DNA from: Propionibacteriaceae bacterium
GTDB taxonomy: Bacteria > Actinomycetota > Actinomycetes > Propionibacteriales > Propionibacteriaceae
DNA: 64,000 nucleotides
Direction: 5' to 3'
NCBI GenBank assembly: GCA_031266665.1
Contig: JAISAO010000084.1
Coordinates: 1 to 64,000 of the forward strand
The translations under genes and the position numbers were made by a program. Each line of letters opens with the position of its first letter. Within the stretch, counting starts at the first letter, position 1. Positions 34,715-42,377 of the stretch are shown here, piece after piece. The notes under the pieces were generated by a model. The model ran no database searches. It was not told where the DNA came from and was given only the letters and a program-made list of their open reading frames with translations.

Positions 34715-34742
34715 CGGCGGGTCCCCAAGCGGGGGCCCGCCG
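34715..34742 (+). terminator. GC-rich hairpin after the giant gene
   Basis: cggcgggtcccc (34715-34726) pairs with gggggcccgccg (34731-34742) around aagc, about 80 bases after the stop codon. There is no T-tract. The remaining intergenic DNA to 34917 shows no gene; it carries a short direct repeat of ggtggcggtcggc. Confidence 0.5.
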
Positions 34743-34917
34743 CCGGGGCGTTCGGCCGCCCCAGGTCGGCGGCCGGGGCGACGACTGGCCGAAGGTCCTG
34801 ATCGGGTTAGTGACGGGGGCGAGGTTCCGGGGGTGGCGGTCGGCTTCCGCCCCCCAATGGGATGGCCCACCAGTTTGGCTGGGTTCCGGGTGGCGGTCGG
34901 CCGCCGCGACGGCGGCG

Positions 34918-36654
34918 TCAGGAGCGGGACAACTGGACGAAGCGTTCCAACTGCTCCAGCGCCCGGCCGGAGTCGATCACCTCGGCCGCTTTGACCAGAC
35001 CCTGCTCCAGCGTCAGCTCGGGGCGGCCGATGTGGATGGCGGCGGCGGCGTTCATCAGCACGGCGTCACGCTTGGGGCCGGTCTGGCCGGCCAGAATGGC
35101 CCGGGTGATGGCGGCGTTCTCATCCGGCGGGCCGCCCATCAAGTCGGCCTTGTCGCAGCGGGGCAGGCCGAGGTCCTCCGGGGTCAGGACGAAGGTGCGG
35201 CTGAAACCGTCGCGCACCTCGCAGACGGTGGTCGGAGCGGACACCGAGATCTCGTCCAGGCCGTCTTGGCCGTAGACCACGTAGGCGTTCTTGACTCCCA
35301 GATTGGACAACACCTTGGCCAGTGGTTCGACCAATGACTCTTCATACACGCCCAACAACTCCATTTTGGCGCCGGCGGGGGACACCAGCGGCCCCAGGAG
35401 GTTGAACATGGTGCGGATGGCCAGTTCGCGCCGCACCGGGGCGACGTATTTCATGGCCAGGTGATAGTTCTGGGCGAACAGGAAGCACAGGCCGATCTCG
35501 CGCAGCAATTCGACCGAGCGGTGGGGCGGGATGGCGATGTCGACCCCCAGGGCCTCCAAGACATCGGCCGCCCCGGAGCGGGAGGTGGCCGCCCGGTTGC
35601 CGTGCTTGGCCACCGGCACGCCGGCCGCCGACACCACCAAGGCGGTGGTGGTCGAGATATTGAAGGAGTCGGAGTGGTCGCCGCCGGTGCCGACTATCTC
35701 CAAGGCGTCCATCTCGTGCAACAGGCGGACGCAGTGGCGGCGCAGGCCGACGGCCGAGCCGGTGATCTCATCAATGGTCTCGCCCTTGACCGTCATGGCC
35801 GTCAGATAGGCCGCCATCTGGATATTGGAGGTCTGGCCCGACATGATCTCGTCCATCACGGCCAGGGCGGTGTCGTGGCCGATGTCCTGACGGGCGGCCG
35901 CTAGTTGAATGGCCTCTTTAATCACGTTCGTCCTCCTGGGCGGTTGCGAGTCGGTCGGATCGGCCACCGGGGTTGGCGTCACGCCACCGGCCGGGCCAGT
36001 CGCTATCCCGGACTTGATCTTGGATCTCGACCGCTGCTGGGCCAGGCTGGTCGAGCTGGTCAAGCCAGGGGCCGTCAGAGTCAGGAAATTACGCATGATC
36101 TGTTCGCCCCGGGGGGTCAGGATCGACTCGGGGTGGAATTGGACCCCGTACAGCGGCCGGCGGCAGTGGGCCACCGCCATGATCTCGCCGTCGTCGCTCC
36201 AGGCCGTGGCCGCCAGCGTCTGGGGCAGGGTGCCGGGGCGCACCGCCAGCGAGTGGTAGCGGCCCACCTCGATGACCTCCGGCAGGCCGGTGAACAACAA
36301 GGCCTCCTGGTCCAGGCGGCAGGGCGAGGCCTTGCCGTGGACCAGTTCCCGGGCCCGGGCGACGGTGGCACCGCCGGCCTGGCAGATGGCCTGATGGCCC
36401 AGGCAGACCCCGAAGAGCGGAATCTGGCCGGCCCGCAGCGCCAGTTCTTGGCAGATGCCGGCGTCCTGGGGCGCCCCGGGTCCGGGCGACAGCACAATGT
36501 GGCTGGGGTTGAGCGCCAACACCTGGTCGACGCTGATGGCGTCGTGGCGCCAGACCGCGATGTCGGGGGTCTGGCCCAGGTCCTCCAAGATGGCGCCGAT
36601 CTGCTGGTAGAGGTTGAAGACGAAACTGTCGTAGTTGTCGATCAGGACGATCAC
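34918..36654 (-). CDS. trpGD: Fused anthranilate synthase glutaminase (TrpG) and anthranilate phosphoribosyltransferase (TrpD)
   Basis: One uninterrupted frame of ~578 residues. TrpG (1-~195): IVLIDNYDSFVFNLYQ, oxyanion motif SPGPGAPQDAG, nucleophile Cys in GVCLGHQAI, catalytic HPES. A ~45-residue Ser/Arg/Pro linker follows, then TrpD (~245-578): IVGTGGDHSDSFNISTTTA (PRPP-binding), KHGNRAATSRSGAADVLEALG, FNLLGPLVSP. TrpG supplies ammonia to TrpE; TrpD adds phosphoribosyl to anthranilate. GTG 36654 overlaps the trpE stop by 4 bases. Inside the linker end is AGGAGG, 6 bases, then GTG 35925, an excellent separate TrpD start (335 residues), so both fused and free TrpD may be made. trpC, trpB and trpA do not follow here. 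Confidence 0.88.
   Translation of the reverse strand: MIVLIDNYDSFVFNLYQQIGAILEDLGQTPDIAVWRHDAISVDQVLALNPSHIVLSPGPGAPQDAGICQELALRAGQIPLFGVCLGHQAICQAGGATVARARELVHGKASPCRLDQEALLFTGLPEVIEVGRYHSLAVRPGTLPQTLAATAWSDDGEIMAVAHCRRPLYGVQFHPESILTPRGEQIMRNFLTLTAPGLTSSTSLAQQRSRSKIKSGIATGPAGGVTPTPVADPTDSQPPRRTNVIKEAIQLAAARQDIGHDTALAVMDEIMSGQTSNIQMAAYLTAMTVKGETIDEITGSAVGLRRHCVRLLHEMDALEIVGTGGDHSDSFNISTTTALVVSAAGVPVAKHGNRAATSRSGAADVLEALGVDIAIPPHRSVELLREIGLCFLFAQNYHLAMKYVAPVRRELAIRTMFNLLGPLVSPAGAKMELLGVYEESLVEPLAKVLSNLGVKNAYVVYGQDGLDEISVSAPTTVCEVRDGFSRTFVLTPEDLGLPRCDKADLMGGPPDENAAITRAILAGQTGPKRDAVLMNAAAAIHIGRPELTLEQGLVKAAEVIDSGRALEQLERFVQLSRS
35923..35937 (-). promoter_or_regulatory. Internal ribosome-binding site and GTG start for free TrpD
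   Basis: On the minus strand AGGAGG (35937-35932), six bases, GTG (35925-35923) ATT AAA GAG. This is a perfect anti-16S core with optimal spacing, inside an open frame that already reads through from TrpG. It decides whether TrpD is made only as a fusion. Confidence 0.7.
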
Positions 36655-38117
36655 GGCCGGCCCGCCTTCTCCACGGCCTCGATCACGGCGGCCAGTTTGC
36701 GCCGGCACTCGGCGTACTCCGACTCCGGGCGGGAGTCGGCCACGATACCGGCGCCGGAGCGGACGAAGACCCGGCCGTTCTTCTGGAAGGCCAGCCGGAT
36801 GGCGATGCAGGTGTCCAGGTCGCCGTTCAGGCCGAGGTAGCCGACGGCGCCGCCGTAGATGCCACGCCGGGCGCCCTCCAATTGGCCGATGATCTGGCAG
36901 GCTCTGATCTTGGGCGCCCCGGACAGAGTGCCGGCCGGCAGCAGGGCGGTGATGGCGTCGACGGCGTCCAGGCCGGGGCGCAGCCGGCCGCGCACCAACG
37001 AGGCCAGGTGCATGACGTGGGAGAAACGGACCACCGACAGGTGGTCGACCACCTCGACCGAGCCGAAACGGGCGATCCGGCCGATGTCGTTGCGCCCCAG
37101 ATCGACCAGCATGTTGTGTTCGGCCCGCTCTTTGGCGTCGTTCAACAACTCTTGTTTTAATTTGCGGTCGGCGGCGGCGGTGCCTCCCCGGCCCCGGGTG
37201 CCGGCCAAGGGGAAGGTCTCCACCCGGTCGCCGCGCAGCCGCACCAGCGTCTCCGGCGCCGCCCCGGCGATCTGGACGTCGTCCGAGGCGAGGTAGAACA
37301 TATAGGGCGAGGGGTTGGCCCGGCCCATCAATTGGTAGCTCTGGAAGAGGTCGCCCGAGGCCTCGCACTCCAGCCGGTTGGACAAGACGACTTGGAAGAT
37401 GTCGCCCTGGGCGATGTGCTCCTGGGCCTGGAGCACCAACTTGGTCCAGTCCGACTGGTCGAACAAGGGCCGCCATCCCGAGGCCAGCCGCAGCCGCTCC
37501 GGCTCCGTCTTGGGGCCCTGTTCCAGCCGGCGGCGCAGTCGCTCGGCCTCGGTCAGGGCGCCGGCGTAGTCGCGGGCCAGGTGCTCGGTCTCCAGGTTGA
37601 AGATCAAGGAGATGGTCCTGGCCTGGTGGTCGAAGGCCACCACCTTGTCGAACAGCATCAAGTCGACATCGTGGAAGCCCTCGACGTCTTGGCGCCCCAG
37701 GTCGATGCAGGGCTCGGCGTAACGGATGTAGTCGTAGGCGAAATAGCCCACCAGGCCGCCGGTGAACGGCGGCAGCCCCGCCACCTTGGGGCTGGAGTGG
37801 TCGGCCAGCACCTGGCGGATGTGGTCGCCGGGGTCGGTGGTGGTCTGTTGCTGGCGCTCCCCGCCGTTGCTGATGGTCAGCCGGCCGTCTTGACAGGTCA
37901 ACTCCAAGATCGGGTCGAAGCCCAAGAAGGTGTGGCGCCCGGAGGTGGCGGTGGTCTGGCGCGACTCCAAGACGAAACAGTGCCGGCTGATCTGGCGCAG
38001 GCGGCGGAAGCAGTCGGCCGGGGTCAGCCGGCCGGTCGGGAAGACGGCCGCCACCGGGACGCGGCGATGGCCCGCCCCGAGGGCTTGAGCCTGGGCCAGG
38101 CTGGGTTGGAGCCGCAT
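36651..38117 (-). CDS. trpE: Anthranilate synthase component I
   Basis: 488 residues. Chorismate-utilising enzyme making anthranilate with TrpG. N-terminal domain includes HCFVLESRQ (the LLES-type feedback-inhibition region) and FTGGLVGYFAYDYIRY. The catalytic domain has GDIFQVVLSNRLE, PSPYMFYL, GAAPETLVR, PLAGTRGRG, ERAEHNMLVDLGRNDIGR, LLPAGTLSGAPK and YGGAVGYLGLNGDLDTCIAIR. ATG 38117 shares a base with the EcsC stop (TGATG), and the stop overlaps trpG, so the three genes are coupled. A longer upstream frame runs antisense through EcsC and aat and is discounted. No leader-peptide attenuator is apparent because the operon begins with EcsC. Confidence 0.95.
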   Translation of the reverse strand: MRLQPSLAQAQALGAGHRRVPVAAVFPTGRLTPADCFRRLRQISRHCFVLESRQTTATSGRHTFLGFDPILELTCQDGRLTISNGGERQQQTTTDPGDHIRQVLADHSSPKVAGLPPFTGGLVGYFAYDYIRYAEPCIDLGRQDVEGFHDVDLMLFDKVVAFDHQARTISLIFNLETEHLARDYAGALTEAERLRRRLEQGPKTEPERLRLASGWRPLFDQSDWTKLVLQAQEHIAQGDIFQVVLSNRLECEASGDLFQSYQLMGRANPSPYMFYLASDDVQIAGAAPETLVRLRGDRVETFPLAGTRGRGGTAAADRKLKQELLNDAKERAEHNMLVDLGRNDIGRIARFGSVEVVDHLSVVRFSHVMHLASLVRGRLRPGLDAVDAITALLPAGTLSGAPKIRACQIIGQLEGARRGIYGGAVGYLGLNGDLDTCIAIRLAFQKNGRVFVRSGAGIVADSRPESEYAECRRKLAAVIEAVEKAGRP

Positions 38118-38908
38118 CAGGCGGCCCGCTCGGCCGGGGCGTCGTCGGCCTGGCCAGACTGGTCGGAATGGCCGGACGGGCCGCCTCGGTCGGCCGGGGC
38201 GGGCGGCAGGGGGCGGCGGCTGACGAATTGGTCCTTGGCGTAACGGGCCACCCGCCCGGTGGCGTAGGCGTCCACCACCGCGCCCACCCCGCCGCCCAGC
38301 AGCGGCACCCGACGGAGGGCGAAACCGGTCAGGAAGCCGGCCAGGTCCTTGACCCCTAGCTGAGACATGATCCCCGCCAGCGCCTGCTGCGCCACCTGGT
38401 CGGTCAGGTCGCTGTCGGCCACCGCCGCCGTGGCCACCACCAGGGGGACGCCGGGCAATTGGCCGGCGTCGATCTGGCGTTGCACCAGCTTGTCGCCCAG
38501 CAGGCACATCACCAGCGCCGTCCGCACCCGGGGGTCGTCGACGTCGTAGCCCCGCAGATGGGCGATGCAGGCGGCCAGCCGGACCTGGACCACCACCACG
38601 CCGACCAAATTGGCCGGCAGGCCGACCAGCGAGGCCAGGCCGCCGCCCAGATTGGTGACGAAACCCTGGGCCGAGGCCAGGCCGATGTGGCTGAGGGTCA
38701 GCCAGTCCATCGCCTGATCGACCGACTGGCGGCGTTGCAGGCTGCGGCCGGCCGTGTGCTTGGCCCCGGGCAGGCCGGGCAGGCCCTCGACCGAGGCCTG
38801 GACCAGTTTGAGCAGCCAGGCGGCGGATTGTCGCGGCACCAGTTGGGGCAGGCCGACCAGCACCGTGCCCGCCACCTGGGTGGCGACGGTCGTGACCAGT
38901 CGAGCCAT
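38117..38908 (-). CDS. EcsC family protein
   Basis: 263 residues. Starts MARLVTTVATQVAG. Core EcsC-like segments: AMDWLTLSHIGLASAQGFVTNLGG, LPANLVGVVVVQVRLAACIAHLRGYD, VRTALVMCLLGDKL, and a C-terminal GFALRRVPLLGGGVGAVVDAYATGRVARYAKDQF. The family is named after the third gene of the Bacillus Ecs ABC locus; its function is unclear and it is predicted membrane-associated through hydrophobic helices. The stop overlaps the trpE start, an unusual leader gene for a trp operon. A short disordered tail (GGPSGHSDQSGQADD) ends the protein. Confidence 0.75.
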   Translation of the reverse strand: MARLVTTVATQVAGTVLVGLPQLVPRQSAAWLLKLVQASVEGLPGLPGAKHTAGRSLQRRQSVDQAMDWLTLSHIGLASAQGFVTNLGGGLASLVGLPANLVGVVVVQVRLAACIAHLRGYDVDDPRVRTALVMCLLGDKLVQRQIDAGQLPGVPLVVATAAVADSDLTDQVAQQALAGIMSQLGVKDLAGFLTGFALRRVPLLGGGVGAVVDAYATGRVARYAKDQFVSRRPLPPAPADRGGPSGHSDQSGQADDAPAERAA

Positions 38909-39074
38909 GACGCCTCCTTCGCTGCTCGCCGCCGGTCAGTCTAACGGCCTGGGGCCACGCCGGTCGGGGTATGGGCGGCTTGGGCGGCGGGAGGGGTGCC
39001 CGTCGTCCCCTGGCGCCAGCCCGGACTTGATGCGGGATCTGGGTCGCCCGCCGGGGGCGGCCTACGATGGGCGG

Positions 39075-39797
39075 GTGCCTGCGCTCGCGGTTTTCGGGCC
39101 GCCCGAACTGTGGCCTAACGAGGATCTGGTGGCCTTCACCGACCAGTTCGACGCCCCTCTGGTGGAGGCGGCCTACCGCTCCGGGGTCTTCCCTATGCCG
39201 CTGCGGCGGGCCTTCTTCGGCCGACGCATGGCCTGGTGGTCGCCGCTCGACCGGGGCCTGATCGAGCCGGCCGACTTCCGAGCCTCCCGCTCGCTGGCCC
39301 AATCGGCCAAGCGCTACCGCGTCACCGTCAACCAGGCCTTCGACCGTGTGGTGGCGGCCTGCGCCGACCCCGGGCGGCCAGGCGGCTGGATCGACGCCGA
39401 CGTCCAGGCCGTCTACGGCCAACTCCACCGCGCCGGCCTGGCCGTGTCGGTCGAGGTCTGGGACCGGGCGGACCAGTTGGTCGGCGGGCTCTACGGCGTC
39501 AGCCTGGGCGGCCTGTTCGCCGGCGAGTCGATGTTCCACCGTCCGAGCGGCCGGGACGCCTCGAAAGTGGCGTTGTGGCGGCTGGTGGCGGACTGGCTGA
39601 CGCCGACGCCTGGGGGCGGCGCCCGACTGGTCGATGTGCAGTGGGCCACGCCCCATCTGGTCAGCCTGGGGGCGAAGTCGGTTCCCCGGCTGGAATATCT
39701 GGAGCGACTGTCAATCGTGCTGGACCAGCCCCGGCCGTCTTGGCCCGGTGGAACAATTGCCAATGATATGGTTTCAGAAAGCTCTTCCTCTATCTAA
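39075..39797 (+). CDS. aat: Leucyl/phenylalanyl-tRNA-protein transferase
   Basis: 240 residues. Adds Leu or Phe from aminoacyl-tRNA to the N-terminus of proteins starting with Lys or Arg, feeding the N-end rule pathway. Landmarks: YRSGVFPMPL, AWWSPLDRGLI, GGWIDADVQAVYGQLHRAGLAVSVEVWD, LVGGLYGVSLGGLFAGESMF and SKVALWRLV. GTG 39075 gives the conserved start just before ELWPNEDLVAF. The usual T-W-I is G-W-I. The tail (GTIANDMVSESSSSI) runs into AT-richer DNA and may be extended relative to homologues. Divergent from the EcsC-trp operon. Confidence 0.85.
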   Translation: MPALAVFGPPELWPNEDLVAFTDQFDAPLVEAAYRSGVFPMPLRRAFFGRRMAWWSPLDRGLIEPADFRASRSLAQSAKRYRVTVNQAFDRVVAACADPGRPGGWIDADVQAVYGQLHRAGLAVSVEVWDRADQLVGGLYGVSLGGLFAGESMFHRPSGRDASKVALWRLVADWLTPTPGGGARLVDVQWATPHLVSLGAKSVPRLEYLERLSIVLDQPRPSWPGGTIANDMVSESSSSI

Positions 39798-40397
39798 TTC
39801 TACCTCATTAAGATAAGCTGATAACCGTTTTCGTTCAGCTTCAGTGGCCGGGCCGCAGGGATGGCCAACCAGTCTTTGACAAGTCCGAACGTCAACCAAC
39901 TAAGGTTCAGGCGGTCGGTCTGTATTGACTCCGGGGAACAGCCGGGTAATATATCTCTCGTCGTGGGAATTCAACGATTCCGACGACAGCGCCACCAATG
40001 CCTGGGTCCGTCGTCAATCCGATTGCGGTGCCCACCTCCTGCGTCGGGATTCGGAGACCGGCGCAGGGTGTCGCATGTGTGTAGAACCGCCCTTCGGGGG
40101 GAGAGCGGTTTAGACGCCGTGCGATGGGTGGTGGTCGGCGGCGCCCCTCAGCTTGATCACTCCTGTTTGAGGTGAGGCTGCCGTCGGCCACCACTCCCAT
40201 CGTCCCCCGCCCCCGGCCCAGTCTTAGGCTCAGTCCCCGCCCATCGCCCGACGGTCCCGGCCGGCGCCCCGCCGGAGAAGTCTCATAGGCGTCTGTGAAA
40301 TGTTTTAGGGCTTTCTGGGAGGTTAACGGCCATAGTTGGTCGTCGAGGACGCGACCGCGCCCCGCCCGCGCTGACCAGCCAACCAAGAAAGCAATAT
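39798..40397. other. 600-bp intergenic region with hairpins, AT-richer at both ends
   Basis: No gene supported on either strand. Contents: a short stem (aaccgc 40085-40090 with gcggtt 40105-40110), the larger wobble-paired hairpin listed separately (40126-40198), and an AT-rich segment just before the DUF4956 gene (gaaatgttttagggctttc) likely to hold its promoter. Confidence 0.5.
40126..40198 (+). ncRNA. Possible structured RNA or leader hairpin
   Basis: Left arm gggtggtggtcggcggc (40126-40142) pairs with gccgtcggccaccactccc (40180-40198) with G.U wobbles and a small bulge; an inner ctca/tgag pair extends it. Wobble pairing favours selection on RNA. It lies ~200 bases upstream of the DUF4956-VTC operon. 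Without a promoter call or homologues this remains tentative. Confidence 0.3.
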
Positions 40398-40988
40398 ATG
40401 TTTTTAATCATCCTGCCTCTGGCCGACCTGGCCGCCATCGTCGTCCTAGCCCTGGGCCTCTACTACCCCCGTCACCGCCGCCACGACTTGACCCTGTCCT
40501 ACCTGGCCATCAACGTCGGCGTCCTGGGGGTGTCCACGGCCCTGGGCGCCACCAGCGTCAACGCCGGCCTGGGACTGGGCCTGTTCGGCGTCCTGGCCAT
40601 CATCCGTCTGCGCAGCTTCGAGCTGGACCAGCACGAGATCGCCTACTACTTCTCCGCCCTGGCCCTCGGCGTCATCGGCGGCCTGGGGGCGGACATGGGC
40701 TGGGCGGCCCTGGGGTTGATGGCCCTGATCCTGGTGGTTCTGGGGCTGGCCGACGCCCGCCGCTTCAGCGGCCGGCACCGCTGGCAGTCGGTCAAACTGG
40801 ACGCCGCCGTGACCGACCAGGACGAACTGGTGGCCCGGCTGGAGAACCTGCTGGGGGCGCGGGTGCTGGAGGCCCGGCCGCGCCAAGTCGACCTGGTCAA
40901 CGACATCACCACGGTCGATGTGCGCTACCTCGTCGCCCCGCCCGCCCGCCCGGTGGCCAAGACGGTTGGCGGCGGGTGGACGTCATGA
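40398..40988 (+). CDS. DUF4956 membrane protein
   Basis: 196 residues. Opens with hydrophobic LIILPLADLAAIVVLALGLY, followed by LSYLAINVGVLGVSTAL, NAGLGLGLFGVLAIIRLRSF (the family's conserved RLR segment), YYFSALALGVIGGLG and LGLMALILVVLGL, i.e. about five membrane segments. A soluble C-terminal domain (VKLDAAVTDQDELVARLENL) follows. DUF4956 genes are regularly found with VTC-domain polyphosphate polymerase and CotH or carbohydrate-binding genes; the biochemical role is unknown. The stop overlaps the VTC ATG (ATGA). Ribosome-binding site aagaaag is weak. Confidence 0.85.
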   Translation: MFLIILPLADLAAIVVLALGLYYPRHRRHDLTLSYLAINVGVLGVSTALGATSVNAGLGLGLFGVLAIIRLRSFELDQHEIAYYFSALALGVIGGLGADMGWAALGLMALILVVLGLADARRFSGRHRWQSVKLDAAVTDQDELVARLENLLGARVLEARPRQVDLVNDITTVDVRYLVAPPARPVAKTVGGGWTS

Positions 40989-42226
40989 TCAAGACGAGCC
41001 AGCCGGAGTCGGGCGCCTTGGAGCCGGGCCTGTCAGGGGCAGTTGTGCGGGAGCCGGCCGCGTCAAAGACCGGCGCCTTGGAGGCGGGCGGGCTGGGGAC
41101 GGTCGCGCCGGAGACGAGCCTGGGGAGTCCGGTCGGGGCGAGCGCCCCGCCGCCGGCCGCCGGGGGCCCCGCTTGGTCGGACCGGACCGACCGGCTGGAA
41201 ACCGGGGCCTCGGCCGAGCCGATCGCCCCAGCCGCCAGAGGCGCCGCTTGGTCGGTCCGGATCGGCCGTTTGGCGGCCGTCGACTTGGCCGAACTGACCG
41301 CCCGGGCGGAGTTGATGGCCCGGCGAGACCGTAAGTATCTCTTGCCGGAGTCGGCCCTGGGCCTGGTCTGGGACGGCCTGTCGGCCGACGCCCGTGTCCT
41401 GGAGATCGACGGCCGGCGGCGTTTCGACTACCACTCGGTCTACTACGACACGCCAGAGCTGGAGGCCTTCTTCCTGACCGTCGGGCGGCGGCGGCGGCGC
41501 TACAAGTTGCGCACTCGCCAACACGGCCCCCAGGCCCCGATCATGGTCGAGGTCAAGACCCGGGGACCGAGGGGGCTGACGGTCAAAGACCGGATCGGCT
41601 ACTACGACCGTCCCTGGTCGGCCGATGGGGCCGCCGAGGTGGCCCACGGGGCGGCGAGCGATAAGACAGCCATCCCGCCGGTTGGGGCCGTCCCACTGGT
41701 TGGGGCCGACGTCCGCCGTCTGGCCGATGAGGCCGCCTCCCGTCCGGTGGTCGGTCCGCTGGGCGGGAGGGCGGGGAATCCCGGGGCGCTGGTCGGATCA
41801 CCGGACGGATGGTCGTCCGGGGCGGCTGTCGAGCCGCTGGACGGGGAACTGGTCCGGGCCGCCCGGGCGGCGCTGGCCGCCCGTGGCTGCCGCCCGCCGG
41901 CCGCCGCCTGGAGCCCGGTCCTGGGCTGCCGCTACCGCCGGACCACACTGTTGCTGCCCCAGGGCGGGCGGGCCACCATCGACACCGACCTGTCGTGGAG
42001 CGGGCCGGACGGCGCCGTCAGACCGGCCGCCGGCTGGGCCGTGGTCGAGACCAAGACCCTGGGTCCGGCCACCTCCTTGGACCGGGCGCTATGGGCGGCC
42101 CGGGTCCGCCCCGTCAGCTTGTCCAAGTTCGGCGTCGGCCTGATCCTGACCAGCCCGGAGCTACCCCGCCACCGCTGGCGGCGAGTCATCGAGGATTGTT
42201 TCGAGGCAGGTCGGACATGGCGCTGA
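40985..42226 (+). CDS. VTC-domain polyphosphate polymerase-like protein
   Basis: 413 residues. The first ~110 residues are low complexity (Gly/Ala/Glu/Pro). The VTC tunnel domain follows: MARRDRKYLLPESAL, FDYHSVYYDTPEL, RRRRYKLRTRQHG, PIMVEVKTRG, then after a ~55-residue disordered insertion CRYRRTTLLLPQG, ATIDTDLSW, AVVETKTLG and VSLSKFGVGLIL. Alternating basic strands and the conserved Glu-x-Lys motifs are those that bind polyphosphate and metal in eukaryotic Vtc4. Likely makes or binds polyphosphate at the membrane with DUF4956; not demonstrated in bacteria of this type. A 133-bp tandem copy of its 3' end follows. Confidence 0.8.
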   Translation: MIKTSQPESGALEPGLSGAVVREPAASKTGALEAGGLGTVAPETSLGSPVGASAPPPAAGGPAWSDRTDRLETGASAEPIAPAARGAAWSVRIGRLAAVDLAELTARAELMARRDRKYLLPESALGLVWDGLSADARVLEIDGRRRFDYHSVYYDTPELEAFFLTVGRRRRRYKLRTRQHGPQAPIMVEVKTRGPRGLTVKDRIGYYDRPWSADGAAEVAHGAASDKTAIPPVGAVPLVGADVRRLADEAASRPVVGPLGGRAGNPGALVGSPDGWSSGAAVEPLDGELVRAARAALAARGCRPPAAAWSPVLGCRYRRTTLLLPQGGRATIDTDLSWSGPDGAVRPAAGWAVVETKTLGPATSLDRALWAARVRPVSLSKFGVGLILTSPELPRHRWRRVIEDCFEAGRTWR

Positions 42227-42377
42227 ACCTTGTCCGCCGGCGCCTGTCAGCTGGTCCGAGTTCGGCCTCGGCCTGGTCCTGGCCGGCCCTAAGTCGCCCC
42301 GCCAGCGTTGGCGGCGGGGTGGCAATGATGGTTTCTAAGAGGTCGGACCTGGCGCTGAGCCTGGTTAGACGGCGCCG
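42113..42377 (+). repeat. 133-bp tandem duplication across the VTC/lipoprotein junction
   Basis: Unit 1 42113-42245 and unit 2 42246-~42377 align throughout: gtcagcttgtcc / gtcagctggtcc, ttcggcgtcggcctgatcctg / ttcggcctcggcctggtcctg, ggtcggacatggcgctga / ggtcggacctggcgctga. Unit 2 is a decayed copy of the end of VTC (the stop context is preserved but out of use) and carries the beginning of the next gene. The ATG of unit 1 (42217) is CTG in unit 2, which is 132 bases and in frame downstream. Confidence 0.75.

Noticed and set aside
26557-34728. A 2,723-codon open frame on the minus strand, antisense to the giant gene
   Set aside because: It is the codon-bias shadow of GC-rich repeats. It is rich in Arg/Gly/His/Asp, has no domain, start signal or hydrophobic segments, and mirrors the repeats of the sense gene.
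36651-39656. Reading trpE as a 1,001-residue protein
   Set aside because: The extra N-terminal half is antisense to aat and out of frame with EcsC; the canonical TrpE start at 38117 is coupled to the EcsC stop.
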